Shown here piece after piece: positions 50,025 through 59,632 of a stretch of 64,000 nucleotides of DNA. Source of the stretch: UPXZ01 sp047973025 (GTDB taxonomy: Bacteria; Bacteroidota; Bacteroidia; Bacteroidales; Paludibacteraceae). The number at the start of each line of letters is the position of its first letter. Position 1 is the first letter of the stretch. The notes under the pieces are model-generated. The model did not search any database. It was given only the letters and a program-made list of their open reading frames with translations, and was not told the DNA's origin. The stretch is taken from assembly GCA_047973025.1 (NCBI GenBank), contig JBKEBE010000006.1:1-64000 (forward strand). The letters run 5' to 3'. Both the position numbers and the translations under genes were made by a program.

Positions 50025-51008
50025 ATGACATTTCACAATCCCGAATATCTGTTTTTACTGCTTTTACTCATCCCCGTAATAGGTTGGTACCTGTGGGAAA
50101 CACGTAAATCGGATGCCAGCATGCAGATATCATCCGTAGCAAGGCTGAAAGACGCGCCCCAGACAGCGAGACTCCGGATGCGTCATCTACCCTTTATTTT
50201 AAGGCTACTTGCTATCAGCATGTTGATATTGGCTATCGCGCGTCCGCAATCGTCACTCAACTGGCGGAAAGAAAACAAGGAAGGGATTGACATTATGATG
50301 GCATTGGATATTTCGGGTACGATGATGGCGGAAGATTTACGTCCGAATCGCTTGGAAGCCGCCAAGAATGTTGCCGTCGATTTTATACAATCTCGCCCAA
50401 ATGACAATCTCGGTTTAGTGGTTTTTGCCGCCGAAAGTTTTACGCAATGCCCACTCACAATTGATCACACAGTACTTATTAATCTGTTTTCAGGTATCCG
50501 ATACGGCATGATTGAAGATGGAACTGCTATTGGCTTGGGACTTGCCAACGCTGTAACGAGAATCAAAGAAAGCAAGGCGAAATCCAAAGTCATCATTTTG
50601 CTTACTGACGGATCCAACAACCGGGGAGACATTGCCCCGATGACTGCCGCTGAAATCGCTAAAACATTCGGCATACGGGTATATGCTATCGGAGTAGGTT
50701 CGCACGGAATGGTCAGTATGCCTGTTCAAACTCCTTTTGGCGTACGGTTTGAAAAAATGAAATCGGAGTTTGACGAAGCTACGTTGGAAAAAATAGCTGA
50801 AATAACCGGTGGACAATACTTCAGAGCGACCAACAACGCCAAACTTCGTGAAGTTTATCAGGAAATAGACCAATTGGAAAAAACAAAAATCAGTGTACAG
50901 GAATTTAGCAATAAGAGTGAACTTTATTTCATCTTCGCTTTGCTCGCATTCTTGTTGTTATTAACAGAAATCTTGGTTAGAAATACTTGGTTGAAAACAT
51001 TGCCATAG
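50025..51008 (+). CDS. batA: BatA, VWA-domain aerotolerance protein
   Basis: A 327-residue inner-membrane protein with two N-terminal helices (residues 7-24 and 56-74), a periplasmic or cytoplasmic von Willebrand factor A domain with MIDAS motif MALDISGTMMAEDLRPNR (about residues 91-108) and LLTDGSNNRGD, and a C-terminal helix. First described in Bacteroides fragilis aerotolerance. It likely works with BatB and the MoxR ATPase in envelope stress survival. Confidence 0.9.
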   Translation: MTFHNPEYLFLLLLLIPVIGWYLWETRKSDASMQISSVARLKDAPQTARLRMRHLPFILRLLAISMLILAIARPQSSLNWRKENKEGIDIMMALDISGTMMAEDLRPNRLEAAKNVAVDFIQSRPNDNLGLVVFAAESFTQCPLTIDHTVLINLFSGIRYGMIEDGTAIGLGLANAVTRIKESKAKSKVIILLTDGSNNRGDIAPMTAAEIAKTFGIRVYAIGVGSHGMVSMPVQTPFGVRFEKMKSEFDEATLEKIAEITGGQYFRATNNAKLREVYQEIDQLEKTKISVQEFSNKSELYFIFALLAFLLLLTEILVRNTWLKTLP

Positions 51009-51092
51009 ATGAGACACGTTTATATTGCATACAATTAAATAGGTATTAAATCAAAATTGTCTTGAAATTTTCAGACAAACAGTCTAAATAAT

Positions 51093-52124
51093 ATGTTTCG
51101 ATTTGCTCATCCGGAATACTTACTTTTATTGATACCGGTACTTTTATTAGTAGTGGTTTTCACGCGTTCGCTATACCTTAAAAAAAAGAATTTAAAACGC
51201 TGGGGTGAGTTGAAATTGTTGGAAACATTGATGCCTAATGTGTCTTCAGCCAGACCGACGTTCAAATTTTATTTGTTATTGTCAGCGGCAATTCTTCTCG
51301 TAATCGTTTTGGCGCAACCCCAATTTGGCGCTAAAGAAGAAAACGTTAAGAAAAAGGGAATTGAAGTGATGGTGGCTTTAGATGTCTCCAATTCCATGTT
51401 GGCGCAAGACATACAACCAAGCCGTCTGATGAAGGCAAAACAGATTCTCTCACAGTTGATTGATCGGATGAGTGACGATAAGGTCGGAATGGTCGTTTTT
51501 GCAGGAGACGCTTTCGTCCAGCTTCCGATTACGACCGACTACAACGCCGCGAAACTTTTCTTGTCTTCCATAAGTACCGAAATGGTTCCATTGCAAGGGA
51601 CAGCTATTGGTACAGCTATCGATCTTTCCATCAAATCGTTCGGACAAAACAAATCGGATGCGGGAAGAGCGATCATTCTCATTACAGATGGCGAAAATCA
51701 CGAAGACAATGCCGTGGCAGCCGCTAAATTAGCCGCGGATAACGGAATCAAATTGTTTGTAATCGGTATGGGGACCCCGGAAGGGGCGCCAATTCCGGTT
51801 GGTGGAATGGTTAGTTTCAAGAAGGATAGGGGAGGAAATGTGGTGGTATCCAAACTAAATGAAGAAATGGCATCCGAAATTGCCCGCGCCGGCAACGGAC
51901 TCTACGTGCGTGCCGACAATAGTGATGTCGCACTGAAAAATATTAAAAATCAATTAGATACCTTGGCGAAGGCAGAGCTTGAACAAAAAGTTTACGCGCA
52001 ATACAACGAACAATTTCAATCCTTTGCCATCATCGCACTTATAATTTTAATACTCGAATTCTTTGTTTTCGCGCGTAAAAACAAATGGCTGAGTAGGATA
52101 CGGATTTTTGATGCGAAAAAATAA
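51093..52124 (+). CDS. batB: BatB, VWA-domain aerotolerance protein
   Basis: A 343-residue paralogue of BatA: N-terminal helices (about 9-26 and 57-75), MIDAS motif VALDVSNSMLAQDIQPSR (about 92-109), IILITDGENHEDNAV and a C-terminal membrane helix (FAIIALIILILEFFVFA). It follows BatA by 84 bases; the tandem VWA genes probably form a heteromeric complex. Confidence 0.9.
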   Translation: MFRFAHPEYLLLLIPVLLLVVVFTRSLYLKKKNLKRWGELKLLETLMPNVSSARPTFKFYLLLSAAILLVIVLAQPQFGAKEENVKKKGIEVMVALDVSNSMLAQDIQPSRLMKAKQILSQLIDRMSDDKVGMVVFAGDAFVQLPITTDYNAAKLFLSSISTEMVPLQGTAIGTAIDLSIKSFGQNKSDAGRAIILITDGENHEDNAVAAAKLAADNGIKLFVIGMGTPEGAPIPVGGMVSFKKDRGGNVVVSKLNEEMASEIARAGNGLYVRADNSDVALKNIKNQLDTLAKAELEQKVYAQYNEQFQSFAIIALIILILEFFVFARKNKWLSRIRIFDAKK

Positions 52125-52162
52125 CGTTATATTTATATTCAATTGTGAGACTGACTTACCCA

Positions 52163-52855
52163 ATGAAGATATTAAAAAACAGCCTATTTGTTTTCTTCTT
52201 TTTTGCCCCATTCATGATGAATGGACAGAGCGAGAACGATGATATTCGCGCCGGCAATCGGTTATACAATCATAAAAAGTTTACCGAAGCAGAAATCGAG
52301 TATCGAAAAGCATTGCAAAAAAACAATAAATCTTTCGAAGCAAATTACAATTTGGGAAATTCCCTGTTCCGACAAGAAAAGTATCACGAAGCATTCGAAC
52401 AATACAAAGCCGCTGTGCCTTTAACCGAAAATAACAGACAAAAAAAGGCATCAGGATTCCACAATATTGGCAATACGTTCATGTCGGGTGGACAGTATCA
52501 GGAAGCTATAAATGCCTATAAAATGGCTTTGAGAAATAATCCGAAGGATAACGAAACAAGGTATAATCTGGCGTACGCTCAATCCATGTTGGACAAACAA
52601 AACGACAACGATCAGAACAAAGACAACAACGATAAAAACAAGGAAAACAAACAAAACGACCAACAACAGCCAAAGAACGACCCAAATAAAGAGCAAGAAG
52701 AAAACAAGCCACAACAAGACCGGCAACAACCGCAAATGTCAAAAGAAAATGCCCAGCAAATTCTGAACGCGCTAGAACAAGATGAAAAAGATAATCAAGA
52801 TAAAGCAAAAAGAGCAAACGCTCGTGGCAACCGAAAGGTAGAAAAAGATTGGTAA
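52163..52855 (+). CDS. batC: BatC, TPR aerotolerance protein
   Basis: A 230-residue exported protein. Signal peptide MKILKNSLFVFFFFAPFMMN, three TPR units (NRLYNHKKFTEAEIEYRKAL; FEANYNLGNSLFRQEKYHEA; FHNIGNTFMSGGQYQEAINA), then a low-complexity Asn/Asp/Lys/Gln-rich tail (about 145-200) and a basic end. The ATG at 52163 gives a proper signal peptide; an in-frame GTG at 52145 is an alternative. Interaction partners are presumably BatA/BatB. Confidence 0.87.
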   Translation: MKILKNSLFVFFFFAPFMMNGQSENDDIRAGNRLYNHKKFTEAEIEYRKALQKNNKSFEANYNLGNSLFRQEKYHEAFEQYKAAVPLTENNRQKKASGFHNIGNTFMSGGQYQEAINAYKMALRNNPKDNETRYNLAYAQSMLDKQNDNDQNKDNNDKNKENKQNDQQQPKNDPNKEQEENKPQQDRQQPQMSKENAQQILNALEQDEKDNQDKAKRANARGNRKVEKDW

Positions 52856-52909
52856 AAAAGAACTTTTGTCCGCAAATGATAACAAAATGAACCGGCTATT
52901 AAAACTCAA

Positions 52910-54766
52910 ATGAAGATTACAAAATACATATTACTTGTAATTACATTCTCAATATCCTATTGTATTGTTGCTCAGGGAGAAACAAAATTTACCGTTTCAG
53001 CTCCCGGTGCGGTCTATATGGATACACCCTTTCAATTGGTATATACTGTAAATGCTTCCGCGAAAGACCTTCAAGCTCCTGATTTTCAGTTTTTCGAAAT
53101 ACTTGCCGGACCTTTTGAATCACGCAGCTCTTCCTGGCAGTCCATAAACGGAAAAACATCAAGCTCGGTTACACTTTCCTATACATTCACATTGATGCCC
53201 GGGAAAACGGGAACCTTTAAATTTCCACCGGCATCCATTACGGTAGATGGTGAAAAAGTCTATTCCAATGGACTGACCATTAAAGTGGAAGCCGCCGGAA
53301 AATCGAATTCACAGCAAGGACAAGGACAGATTCAGCGGGGCAATCAGTCGTCTAATCCACCTCAATCAGGTAGCACAAGTCGCGTTACCAATGAAAGCGT
53401 ATTTGTACGAACGATTGTTTCCAAAACGAATATCTACGAGCAAGAAGCCATTCTCGTTACTTATAAGCTTTATACTTTACTGGATATCGCCCAATTTACG
53501 GATATCAAACTCCCTGATTTCAACGGCTTTCTCAAACAGGAAATTGAACAACCGTCCAACAAACAACTCGCAGCTGAAACCTACAACGGGCGTAGCTATG
53601 GAACTGTGGTGTTGTATCAAGCCATACTTTTCCCACAACGTGCCGGAGAAATAACAATCGACAATGCCAATTTTACTGCATTGCTTCGATTGCGCAACGA
53701 GGCTCAACTCAAAAGTATTTTTGACGATTTTTTTGACAGTTATTCCAATGTCGAAAAAACCTTAACAGGGCGCGGCGTAAAAATCAATGTCAAAGCACTA
53801 CCGATTGAAGGCAAACCTGCGTCATTCTCCGGAGCTGTCGGGAATTTTGACTTGAAGGCAACCATTAATTCCAATGAACTAAAAACCAATGAACCGGCTA
53901 CAATAAAGGTTCTCATCTCCGGTTCGGGAAATATGAAATTACTAAAGAACCCCGAAATAAAATTTCCCGACGCGTTTGAAATATACGATCCCAAGGTCGA
54001 AAATAAATTTAACACCGGATCGGGGGGAGTTTCCGGAACCAAAACCATCGAATACCTGTTTATTCCCCGCCGTACCGGAAAATATGAGATTCCGGCTGCC
54101 GAACTTTCTTACTTCGATTTGAATGAGCACACCTACAAAACGCTAAGAACCCCCGTTTATATTGTTAACGTGGAGAAAGGCGAGGGGGGAGAAACTATCG
54201 TGGGCAACTACACGAATAAAGAAGATGTAACCGAAGTAGCGAAAGATATTCGTCACATTAATAACGGCAATGTTCAACTGACGAGCGAAAAAAGACCGAT
54301 TTATGGTTCATTTCCTTTCTGGATGATGTTTTTGATACCCTTAATATTGGCTGCTATCGTGTTCATTTTCCTGAGAAAATATCTGAAAGACAACGCGGAT
54401 ATAATCTTAGTCAAAACCAAGAAAGCGAATAAAGTCGCACAGAAAAGACTCAAAACCGCACAGAAATTTTTGTCGGAAGGGAATAAAAAACAATTCTACG
54501 AAGAAGTTATGAAAGCGGTTTGGACTTATCTCTCGGATAAGCTATCCATTCCCGTTGCCGAGTTAAACAAGGATAATATTAGCTCCAAAATGGCTTCACG
54601 GGGATATGACGGCGAACTGATCGGACAATTTACCGAAATCTTGAATACCTGCGAATTTGCAAGCTATGCGCCTAATACGGGGCAGCAAGAGATGGGGAAT
54701 GTGTACGAAGATGCCGCTGACGCGATAGGCAAGGTAGAGCAACACTACAAAACGAAAAAAAAGTAG
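52910..54766 (+). CDS. batD: BatD, large periplasmic aerotolerance protein
   Basis: A 618-residue protein: signal peptide (to about residue 22), repeated beta-sandwich domains (FTVSAPGAVYMDTPFQLVYT; GKTGTFKFPPASITVDGEKV), a Ser/Gln-rich linker near residues 128-160, one membrane helix (about 467-485, MMFLIPLILAAIVFIFL) and a helical cytoplasmic tail. The domain order is that of BatD. It lies between batC and batE. Confidence 0.9.
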   Translation: MKITKYILLVITFSISYCIVAQGETKFTVSAPGAVYMDTPFQLVYTVNASAKDLQAPDFQFFEILAGPFESRSSSWQSINGKTSSSVTLSYTFTLMPGKTGTFKFPPASITVDGEKVYSNGLTIKVEAAGKSNSQQGQGQIQRGNQSSNPPQSGSTSRVTNESVFVRTIVSKTNIYEQEAILVTYKLYTLLDIAQFTDIKLPDFNGFLKQEIEQPSNKQLAAETYNGRSYGTVVLYQAILFPQRAGEITIDNANFTALLRLRNEAQLKSIFDDFFDSYSNVEKTLTGRGVKINVKALPIEGKPASFSGAVGNFDLKATINSNELKTNEPATIKVLISGSGNMKLLKNPEIKFPDAFEIYDPKVENKFNTGSGGVSGTKTIEYLFIPRRTGKYEIPAAELSYFDLNEHTYKTLRTPVYIVNVEKGEGGETIVGNYTNKEDVTEVAKDIRHINNGNVQLTSEKRPIYGSFPFWMMFLIPLILAAIVFIFLRKYLKDNADIILVKTKKANKVAQKRLKTAQKFLSEGNKKQFYEEVMKAVWTYLSDKLSIPVAELNKDNISSKMASRGYDGELIGQFTEILNTCEFASYAPNTGQQEMGNVYEDAADAIGKVEQHYKTKKK

Positions 54767-54881
54767 GACGGAAAATACTTTAGAGAGGGAGAGGTCATCT
54801 CAACCAACTATGACAACACACAAAGGGATGATTGATGGTTCGTTCCATGTTTCCTTTATGTGAAAAATAAGTTTTAAACGC

Positions 54882-55652
54882 ATGAAAATTAAAAATAAGT
54901 ACTTTTTGTTGATACTGTCTTTTCTACTGACGGCAATGGCGACACAGGCTGAATCTGATTCAATTGCGCGAAGTGTGAAGCAAGCGAATGAACTGTATAG
55001 CAACGGTCAATACTCCGATGCTGTAAAACTTTACGAAAAACTCTTACAAAATGGCGTTTCTGCAGAACTGTATTACAATCTGGGAAACAGCTATTACAAA
55101 ATAGACGAAATTGGTTTATCAATACTTAATTATGAGCGCGCTTTGCGACTTAATCCCGGTTTCAGAGATGCCGCGTACAACTTGGAGATTGCCGAGAGCA
55201 AGATTGTTGACAAGGTAACTACGTCAGCTTCTTTTTTCGTAAAACGCTGGATTAATGGTCTGATTAACAAATTATCTTCCAATCAATGGGCTTTTGTCAG
55301 TTTAGTCTTTTTTATACTGTCAATTGCTACTTTTTTCGTTTTCATTTTTTCTAATTTGCGAAAGCGAAGGAAATTTTCATTTTACGCGTCGATTATTTTA
55401 GCTTTATTTTTTATGGGTACATTCGTATTTTCAGGAGTACGCAAAGAGCAATTTGTGAAACACAATTCCGCTATAGTACTTTCCGGACAAGTAAGCGCGA
55501 AGAGTGCCCCTGATGCGAGCGGAACCGAGCTTTTTCAACTTCACGAAGGAACAAAAGTGCATATCAAAAGCACACTTGGCGCATGGACGGAAATTACTCT
55601 TGAAAATGGCGCTTTGGGCTGGATTGAAGAAAAAGCGATAGAAAGGATTTAA
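54882..55652 (+). CDS. batE: BatE, TPR and SH3-like aerotolerance protein
   Basis: A 256-residue protein: signal peptide (to about 20), two TPR units (AELYYNLGNSYYKIDEIGLS is the second), two membrane helices (about 135-157 and 165-185) and a C-terminal bacterial SH3-like domain (LSGQVSAKSAPDASGTELFQL; GALGWIEEKAIERI). It closes the bat cluster and may contact peptidoglycan through the SH3 fold. Confidence 0.88.
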   Translation: MKIKNKYFLLILSFLLTAMATQAESDSIARSVKQANELYSNGQYSDAVKLYEKLLQNGVSAELYYNLGNSYYKIDEIGLSILNYERALRLNPGFRDAAYNLEIAESKIVDKVTTSASFFVKRWINGLINKLSSNQWAFVSLVFFILSIATFFVFIFSNLRKRRKFSFYASIILALFFMGTFVFSGVRKEQFVKHNSAIVLSGQVSAKSAPDASGTELFQLHEGTKVHIKSTLGAWTEITLENGALGWIEEKAIERI

Positions 55653-55695
55653 CAGAATCTATTCAGTTTTTTTCAGAAATAAACTTCTAATAGCA

Positions 55696-56364
55696 ATGAT
55701 AGAGATTTTAGACCACATTGACAAGCAGTGGTTACTTGCACTCAACAACGATTATCCTACTTTCTGGGACGGTTTGATGATGGGGTTTACCGAGAAACTG
55801 ACTTGGATTCCGCTCTATCTTTCAATCATTTTTATACTCTTCAAAAAATGGAAGAATCAGGCGTGGTGGATTATTATTGGTTTAGTACTTTGCGTAACCA
55901 TTGCCGACCAAGTAGCATCGGGTTTGCTCAAAGAAACAGTACAACGTTTACGTCCGTCTCGTGATCCTCAATTGGAGGGTATGGTTGAGATTGTAAATGG
56001 ATATAGGGCCGGGAAGTATGGATTTGCATCTTCTCACGCGGCAAATTCGTTCGGTCTGGCAATGTTGAGCACGCTGATTTTTCGAAATAGAAATTACGCG
56101 ATTGCGATTTTTCTATGGGCTGCAATTAATGCCTATTCACGTATTTATCTTGGGGTGCATTATCCCGGAGACATTCTGACCGGAATGCTTATCGGGGTAG
56201 GAGCCGCGTGGCTTGTATATTGGTTACTGAAAAAATTCAGACCACAAATATTTACCGAAAATTCTTCCGTTAAAATTCAAGCGGTTATTCCAATTATCGT
56301 ACTGGGGTTGAGTGTTTTGGGGCTGATAATTTACAGTATTTGGTTTTTTGCGCCGATGGGGTAG
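55696..56364 (+). CDS. PAP2-family membrane phosphatase
   Basis: A 222-residue inner-membrane phosphatase with about six helices and the three PAP2 motifs: KETVQRLRPSRDP (K-x6-RP), SSHAANSFGLA (PSGH-like, with S in the first position) and SRIYLGVHYPGDI (SR-x5-H-x3-D). It could dephosphorylate undecaprenyl pyrophosphate or phosphatidylglycerophosphate. It starts 43 bases after batE, possibly as the last gene of that operon. Confidence 0.87.
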   Translation: MIEILDHIDKQWLLALNNDYPTFWDGLMMGFTEKLTWIPLYLSIIFILFKKWKNQAWWIIIGLVLCVTIADQVASGLLKETVQRLRPSRDPQLEGMVEIVNGYRAGKYGFASSHAANSFGLAMLSTLIFRNRNYAIAIFLWAAINAYSRIYLGVHYPGDILTGMLIGVGAAWLVYWLLKKFRPQIFTENSSVKIQAVIPIIVLGLSVLGLIIYSIWFFAPMG

Positions 56365-56382
56365 ATGTCGCAAAATCTACTC

Positions 56383-56402
56383 CATAGATTTACAAATCTA
56401 TG
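56383..56402 (+). terminator. terminator after the PAP2 gene
   Basis: CATAGATT TACA AATCTATG followed by ATTTTTAG: an 8-bp AT-rich stem and short T run, 18 bases after the stop and before the convergent nuoN. Confidence 0.5.
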
Positions 56403-56535
56403 ATTTTTAGTAGGGTAGGAGTAACTGCAATGTTGTATGTAGATTAGTATCTCTAAAGTAAATCCCCACCAAATTAGCATTTCAACAAAAATTTAGCAGT
56501 TCTAAAAAGTATCAGATTCCCTCCATACAATTTTT

Positions 56536-57960
56536 CTACATCCCGAAACTATACACCCCAATCTTGTCCATAAAGAAATTGAATACACCTACGAGCAGAA
56601 TACCTGCCGTACAGATAAACAGGCTGACACGGTTGTAATTGTCGGTTTTCAGGGTTGGAATGGGATGCTCGCTACTGTCGATAAACATGGCTTTTACCAC
56701 AAGCAGATAGTAGTAAAGTGAAATAATGGTATTTACCACCGCGATAAGTACAAGCACGTAGAAGCCTTGTTCCAAAGCTGCCGCGAAGATAAAGAATTTG
56801 CTGAAAAAGCCCGCAAACGGTGGAATTCCACCCAAAGAGAACATTGCCAACATCATTACAAAACTCAATATCGGATTTGTACTGTACAGTCCTTTGTAAT
56901 CGCTGATATTGAGTTTTCCGGTACGGTTTTCGATAGCGGTAATCACACCAAAAGCGGCTAAATTGGAGAATACATATACGAAGATGTAGTAAATTAGGGT
57001 TGTCATCCCAAGAGCTGTTCCACTCACAGCCGCCAATGCAATATAACCCGCTTGTGAGATAGAGGAGAAAGCCAAAAAGCGCTTGATATTCGTTTGCCGA
57101 ATAGCAAATAAGTTGGCTAATGTGATGGTAATAATAATAATCCCGAATAAAATACCTTGCCATTGTACAATCAGGTTGCCGAATACTTTGTAGAGCAACA
57201 GCATCAAAACAAATACAGCAGCACCTTTTGAAACGACTGAGAGATACGAAGTTACGTTTGTAGGAGCACCTTCATACACATCGGCTGTCCACAAATGAAA
57301 TGGAACCAGTGATATTTTGAAAAACAAACCGGCTACAAAGAAAACAAACGCCATTATTTGCAAGGCATTTACGCCGATGAGCGGAGCCATATCGGCGAAA
57401 TAAAGCGTTCCGACCGAACCGTAAAGATACGAGATGCCGAATAACATGATACCGGAAGAAAAAGCTGCCAGAAGAATGTATTTTGCACCCGCTTCCGCCG
57501 ATTTTTTGCTTTGCTTTTCCAGAGCGGCTAACGTAGCCAATGGAATAGAAGCCATCTCCAAACCGATATAGAACATCAAGAAATGACCGCTTGAAATCAT
57601 AAAATACATCCCAAGCAAGGTTGTCAGGGTCAGAAAATAGTATTCGCCACGCTTATTGCCCTGTTTTTCGCCGTCAAAGACTTCTTTTGCTTGTAAGAAT
57701 ATGATGAGTGTCGCCACATTCAGGATACCTTTTACGATAGTCATTACCGGTTTATAGTCGTACATTCCGCCAAAAACAGCTCCGGCTTCGTAGGGCATAA
57801 AAGTCCAGATGGTATGCAGGGCAAATGCCGCGATAGCAACAGGTTGGAAATACTTCATTCCACGTTTACCCGCTATCAAGTCAAATAGCAAGAGAAATAG
57901 AATGACTGCCAAAAGCGAAACTTCGCTACGCATGAATAAAAAATTGCTGATATAGTCCAT
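56536..57960 (-). CDS. nuoN: NADH-quinone oxidoreductase subunit N
   Basis: A 474-residue, 13-14-helix antiporter-like membrane subunit of complex I. Diagnostic segments are the MFYIGLEMASIPLATLAALE helix with its key glutamate, the lysine-bearing KISLVPFHLWTADVYEGAPT and SISQAGYIALAAVSG. Subunits L, M and N each carry a proton path. It is last in the operon, 126 bases after nuoM. Confidence 0.94.
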   Translation of the reverse strand: MDYISNFLFMRSEVSLLAVILFLLLFDLIAGKRGMKYFQPVAIAAFALHTIWTFMPYEAGAVFGGMYDYKPVMTIVKGILNVATLIIFLQAKEVFDGEKQGNKRGEYYFLTLTTLLGMYFMISSGHFLMFYIGLEMASIPLATLAALEKQSKKSAEAGAKYILLAAFSSGIMLFGISYLYGSVGTLYFADMAPLIGVNALQIMAFVFFVAGLFFKISLVPFHLWTADVYEGAPTNVTSYLSVVSKGAAVFVLMLLLYKVFGNLIVQWQGILFGIIIITITLANLFAIRQTNIKRFLAFSSISQAGYIALAAVSGTALGMTTLIYYIFVYVFSNLAAFGVITAIENRTGKLNISDYKGLYSTNPILSFVMMLAMFSLGGIPPFAGFFSKFFIFAAALEQGFYVLVLIAVVNTIISLYYYLLVVKAMFIDSSEHPIPTLKTDNYNRVSLFICTAGILLVGVFNFFMDKIGVYSFGM

Positions 57961-58086
57961 AACAAAATGTTTCTTAAGCCTTTAAAAGCGAAAATGTCGG
58001 TGTGTATATTCTAATTTATGTTTTATAACTTGTCTTCAGATAAAATGAAGATGATCCCAAAGGTTTTTCTTATATCTGTCTGAATA

Positions 58087-59568
58087 TTACCGTGTTAATT
58101 GGGTAATAACATTTCCCAAACTGTCATTCAGCATATTGGACAATCCCAATGGGAACGAACCGATATAAACAACACCGGCAATTAAAACGATTACCGCCAA
58201 CTTTTCAAACCAAACGGCATCCGTCAGTCTTTCGTGGTGCGGGTCTTGCATGGGTCCGTACAGGAATTTACCTACCATGCGTAAAATATATACCGCTGTC
58301 GCTACGATAGAACTAATTGCTAATATGGTTAGTACACGGCGGAAAATATCGCTGTTTTCAAATGAGCCGACAAAAATCGTCATCTCGGCAGCAAACCCAC
58401 TCAAGCCCGGAAGTCCGAGAGAAGCCAATCCGGCAATCACAAATGCTACACCCAAGAAAGGAATAACCTTCATCAACCCGCCCATTTCGGTAATCATACG
58501 GGTGTGAGTACGTCCGTAAATCATCCCGATTAAGGCAAAGAATAAAGCGGTCATCAAACCGTGAGAAAGCATCTGAAGTACAGCACCCGTCATGGATGTT
58601 TGGGTAAGCATCAGTATGGCAAAAAGTACCAAATTGCAGTGACTTACCGAAGAATAGGCGTTGATGTATTTCAGGTCGCGCTGATGGATGGCGGCTAACG
58701 CACCGTAGAATACCCCAATGGCGGTTAACGCGATAAAAATTGGCGATAAAACATGCGCGGCTTCAGGCATCAAGTATATAGAAACTCGGAAACAACCGTA
58801 ACCGCCCAATTTCATCAATACGCCTGCATGTAACATCGAAACAGCTGTTGGGGCAGAAGCGTGACCATCCGGAGACCACGTATGAAACGGGAATAAAGCC
58901 CCTAACACTCCGAAACCGAAGAACGTCAGTGTAAAGAATAGGTATTGGTCTTTAATGGGAATATGCGCATTGACAAGGTCTAAAATATTCATGCTTGTCG
59001 CGCCGGAACTGAAATAAATCCCCAAAATACCGACCAACAAGAACGCTGAAGCACCCATCAACATCAAGGTCAATTTCATCGCCGAATACTCTTTCTTTCC
59101 GCTTCCCCAAATACCAATCAGCAAGTACATCGGGATGAGTGCTACTTCGTAAAACATAAACATGGTAAACATGTCGGTGGTGATGAAAAATCCGAATACA
59201 CCGATTGACAGCAAACAGAACCACATGAAAAACTCGCGCGTGAGCGGTTCTATTTTCCACGAAGTGAATGTGCCGGTAAGGACTATTACGGCAGATAAAC
59301 AGAGCATAGCCACCGAAACACCGTCTACACCGAGCGAAAACGCGATGTTCAACGGCTTGTACCATTCCCAACTTGAAGTGAAAAGCATCGGGTCAGTCGC
59401 TCCTGCATGGCGGGCGGACAGATAGGCTGTTACGAGATAAGCCGAAGCCGCCACTAACGCAAGACTACCGGCAACCATTATTCCCAAAATCTGCTTACGT
59501 GTTTTTACTACGAATAGCAAGAGCAACATCAGAATGGGTATCAGTACGAATATCAATAAAAAGTTCAT
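58087..59568 (-). CDS. nuoM: NADH-quinone oxidoreductase subunit M
   Basis: A 493-residue antiporter-like subunit with about 14 helices. Conserved sites are MFMFYEVALIPMYLLIGIWG (glutamate of the proton channel), the lysine/histidine segment GALFPFHTWSPDGHASAPTA and SSVSHCNLVLFAILML. It sits between nuoL and nuoN, as in the usual order. Confidence 0.95.
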   Translation of the reverse strand: MNFLLIFVLIPILMLLLLFVVKTRKQILGIMVAGSLALVAASAYLVTAYLSARHAGATDPMLFTSSWEWYKPLNIAFSLGVDGVSVAMLCLSAVIVLTGTFTSWKIEPLTREFFMWFCLLSIGVFGFFITTDMFTMFMFYEVALIPMYLLIGIWGSGKKEYSAMKLTLMLMGASAFLLVGILGIYFSSGATSMNILDLVNAHIPIKDQYLFFTLTFFGFGVLGALFPFHTWSPDGHASAPTAVSMLHAGVLMKLGGYGCFRVSIYLMPEAAHVLSPIFIALTAIGVFYGALAAIHQRDLKYINAYSSVSHCNLVLFAILMLTQTSMTGAVLQMLSHGLMTALFFALIGMIYGRTHTRMITEMGGLMKVIPFLGVAFVIAGLASLGLPGLSGFAAEMTIFVGSFENSDIFRRVLTILAISSIVATAVYILRMVGKFLYGPMQDPHHERLTDAVWFEKLAVIVLIAGVVYIGSFPLGLSNMLNDSLGNVITQLTR

Positions 59569-59632
59569 AGTTTACGATCTCTTTCCCTATTTTCCGCTTT
59601 AGCAGATTTGACGGGTATTTAATGTTTGAAAA

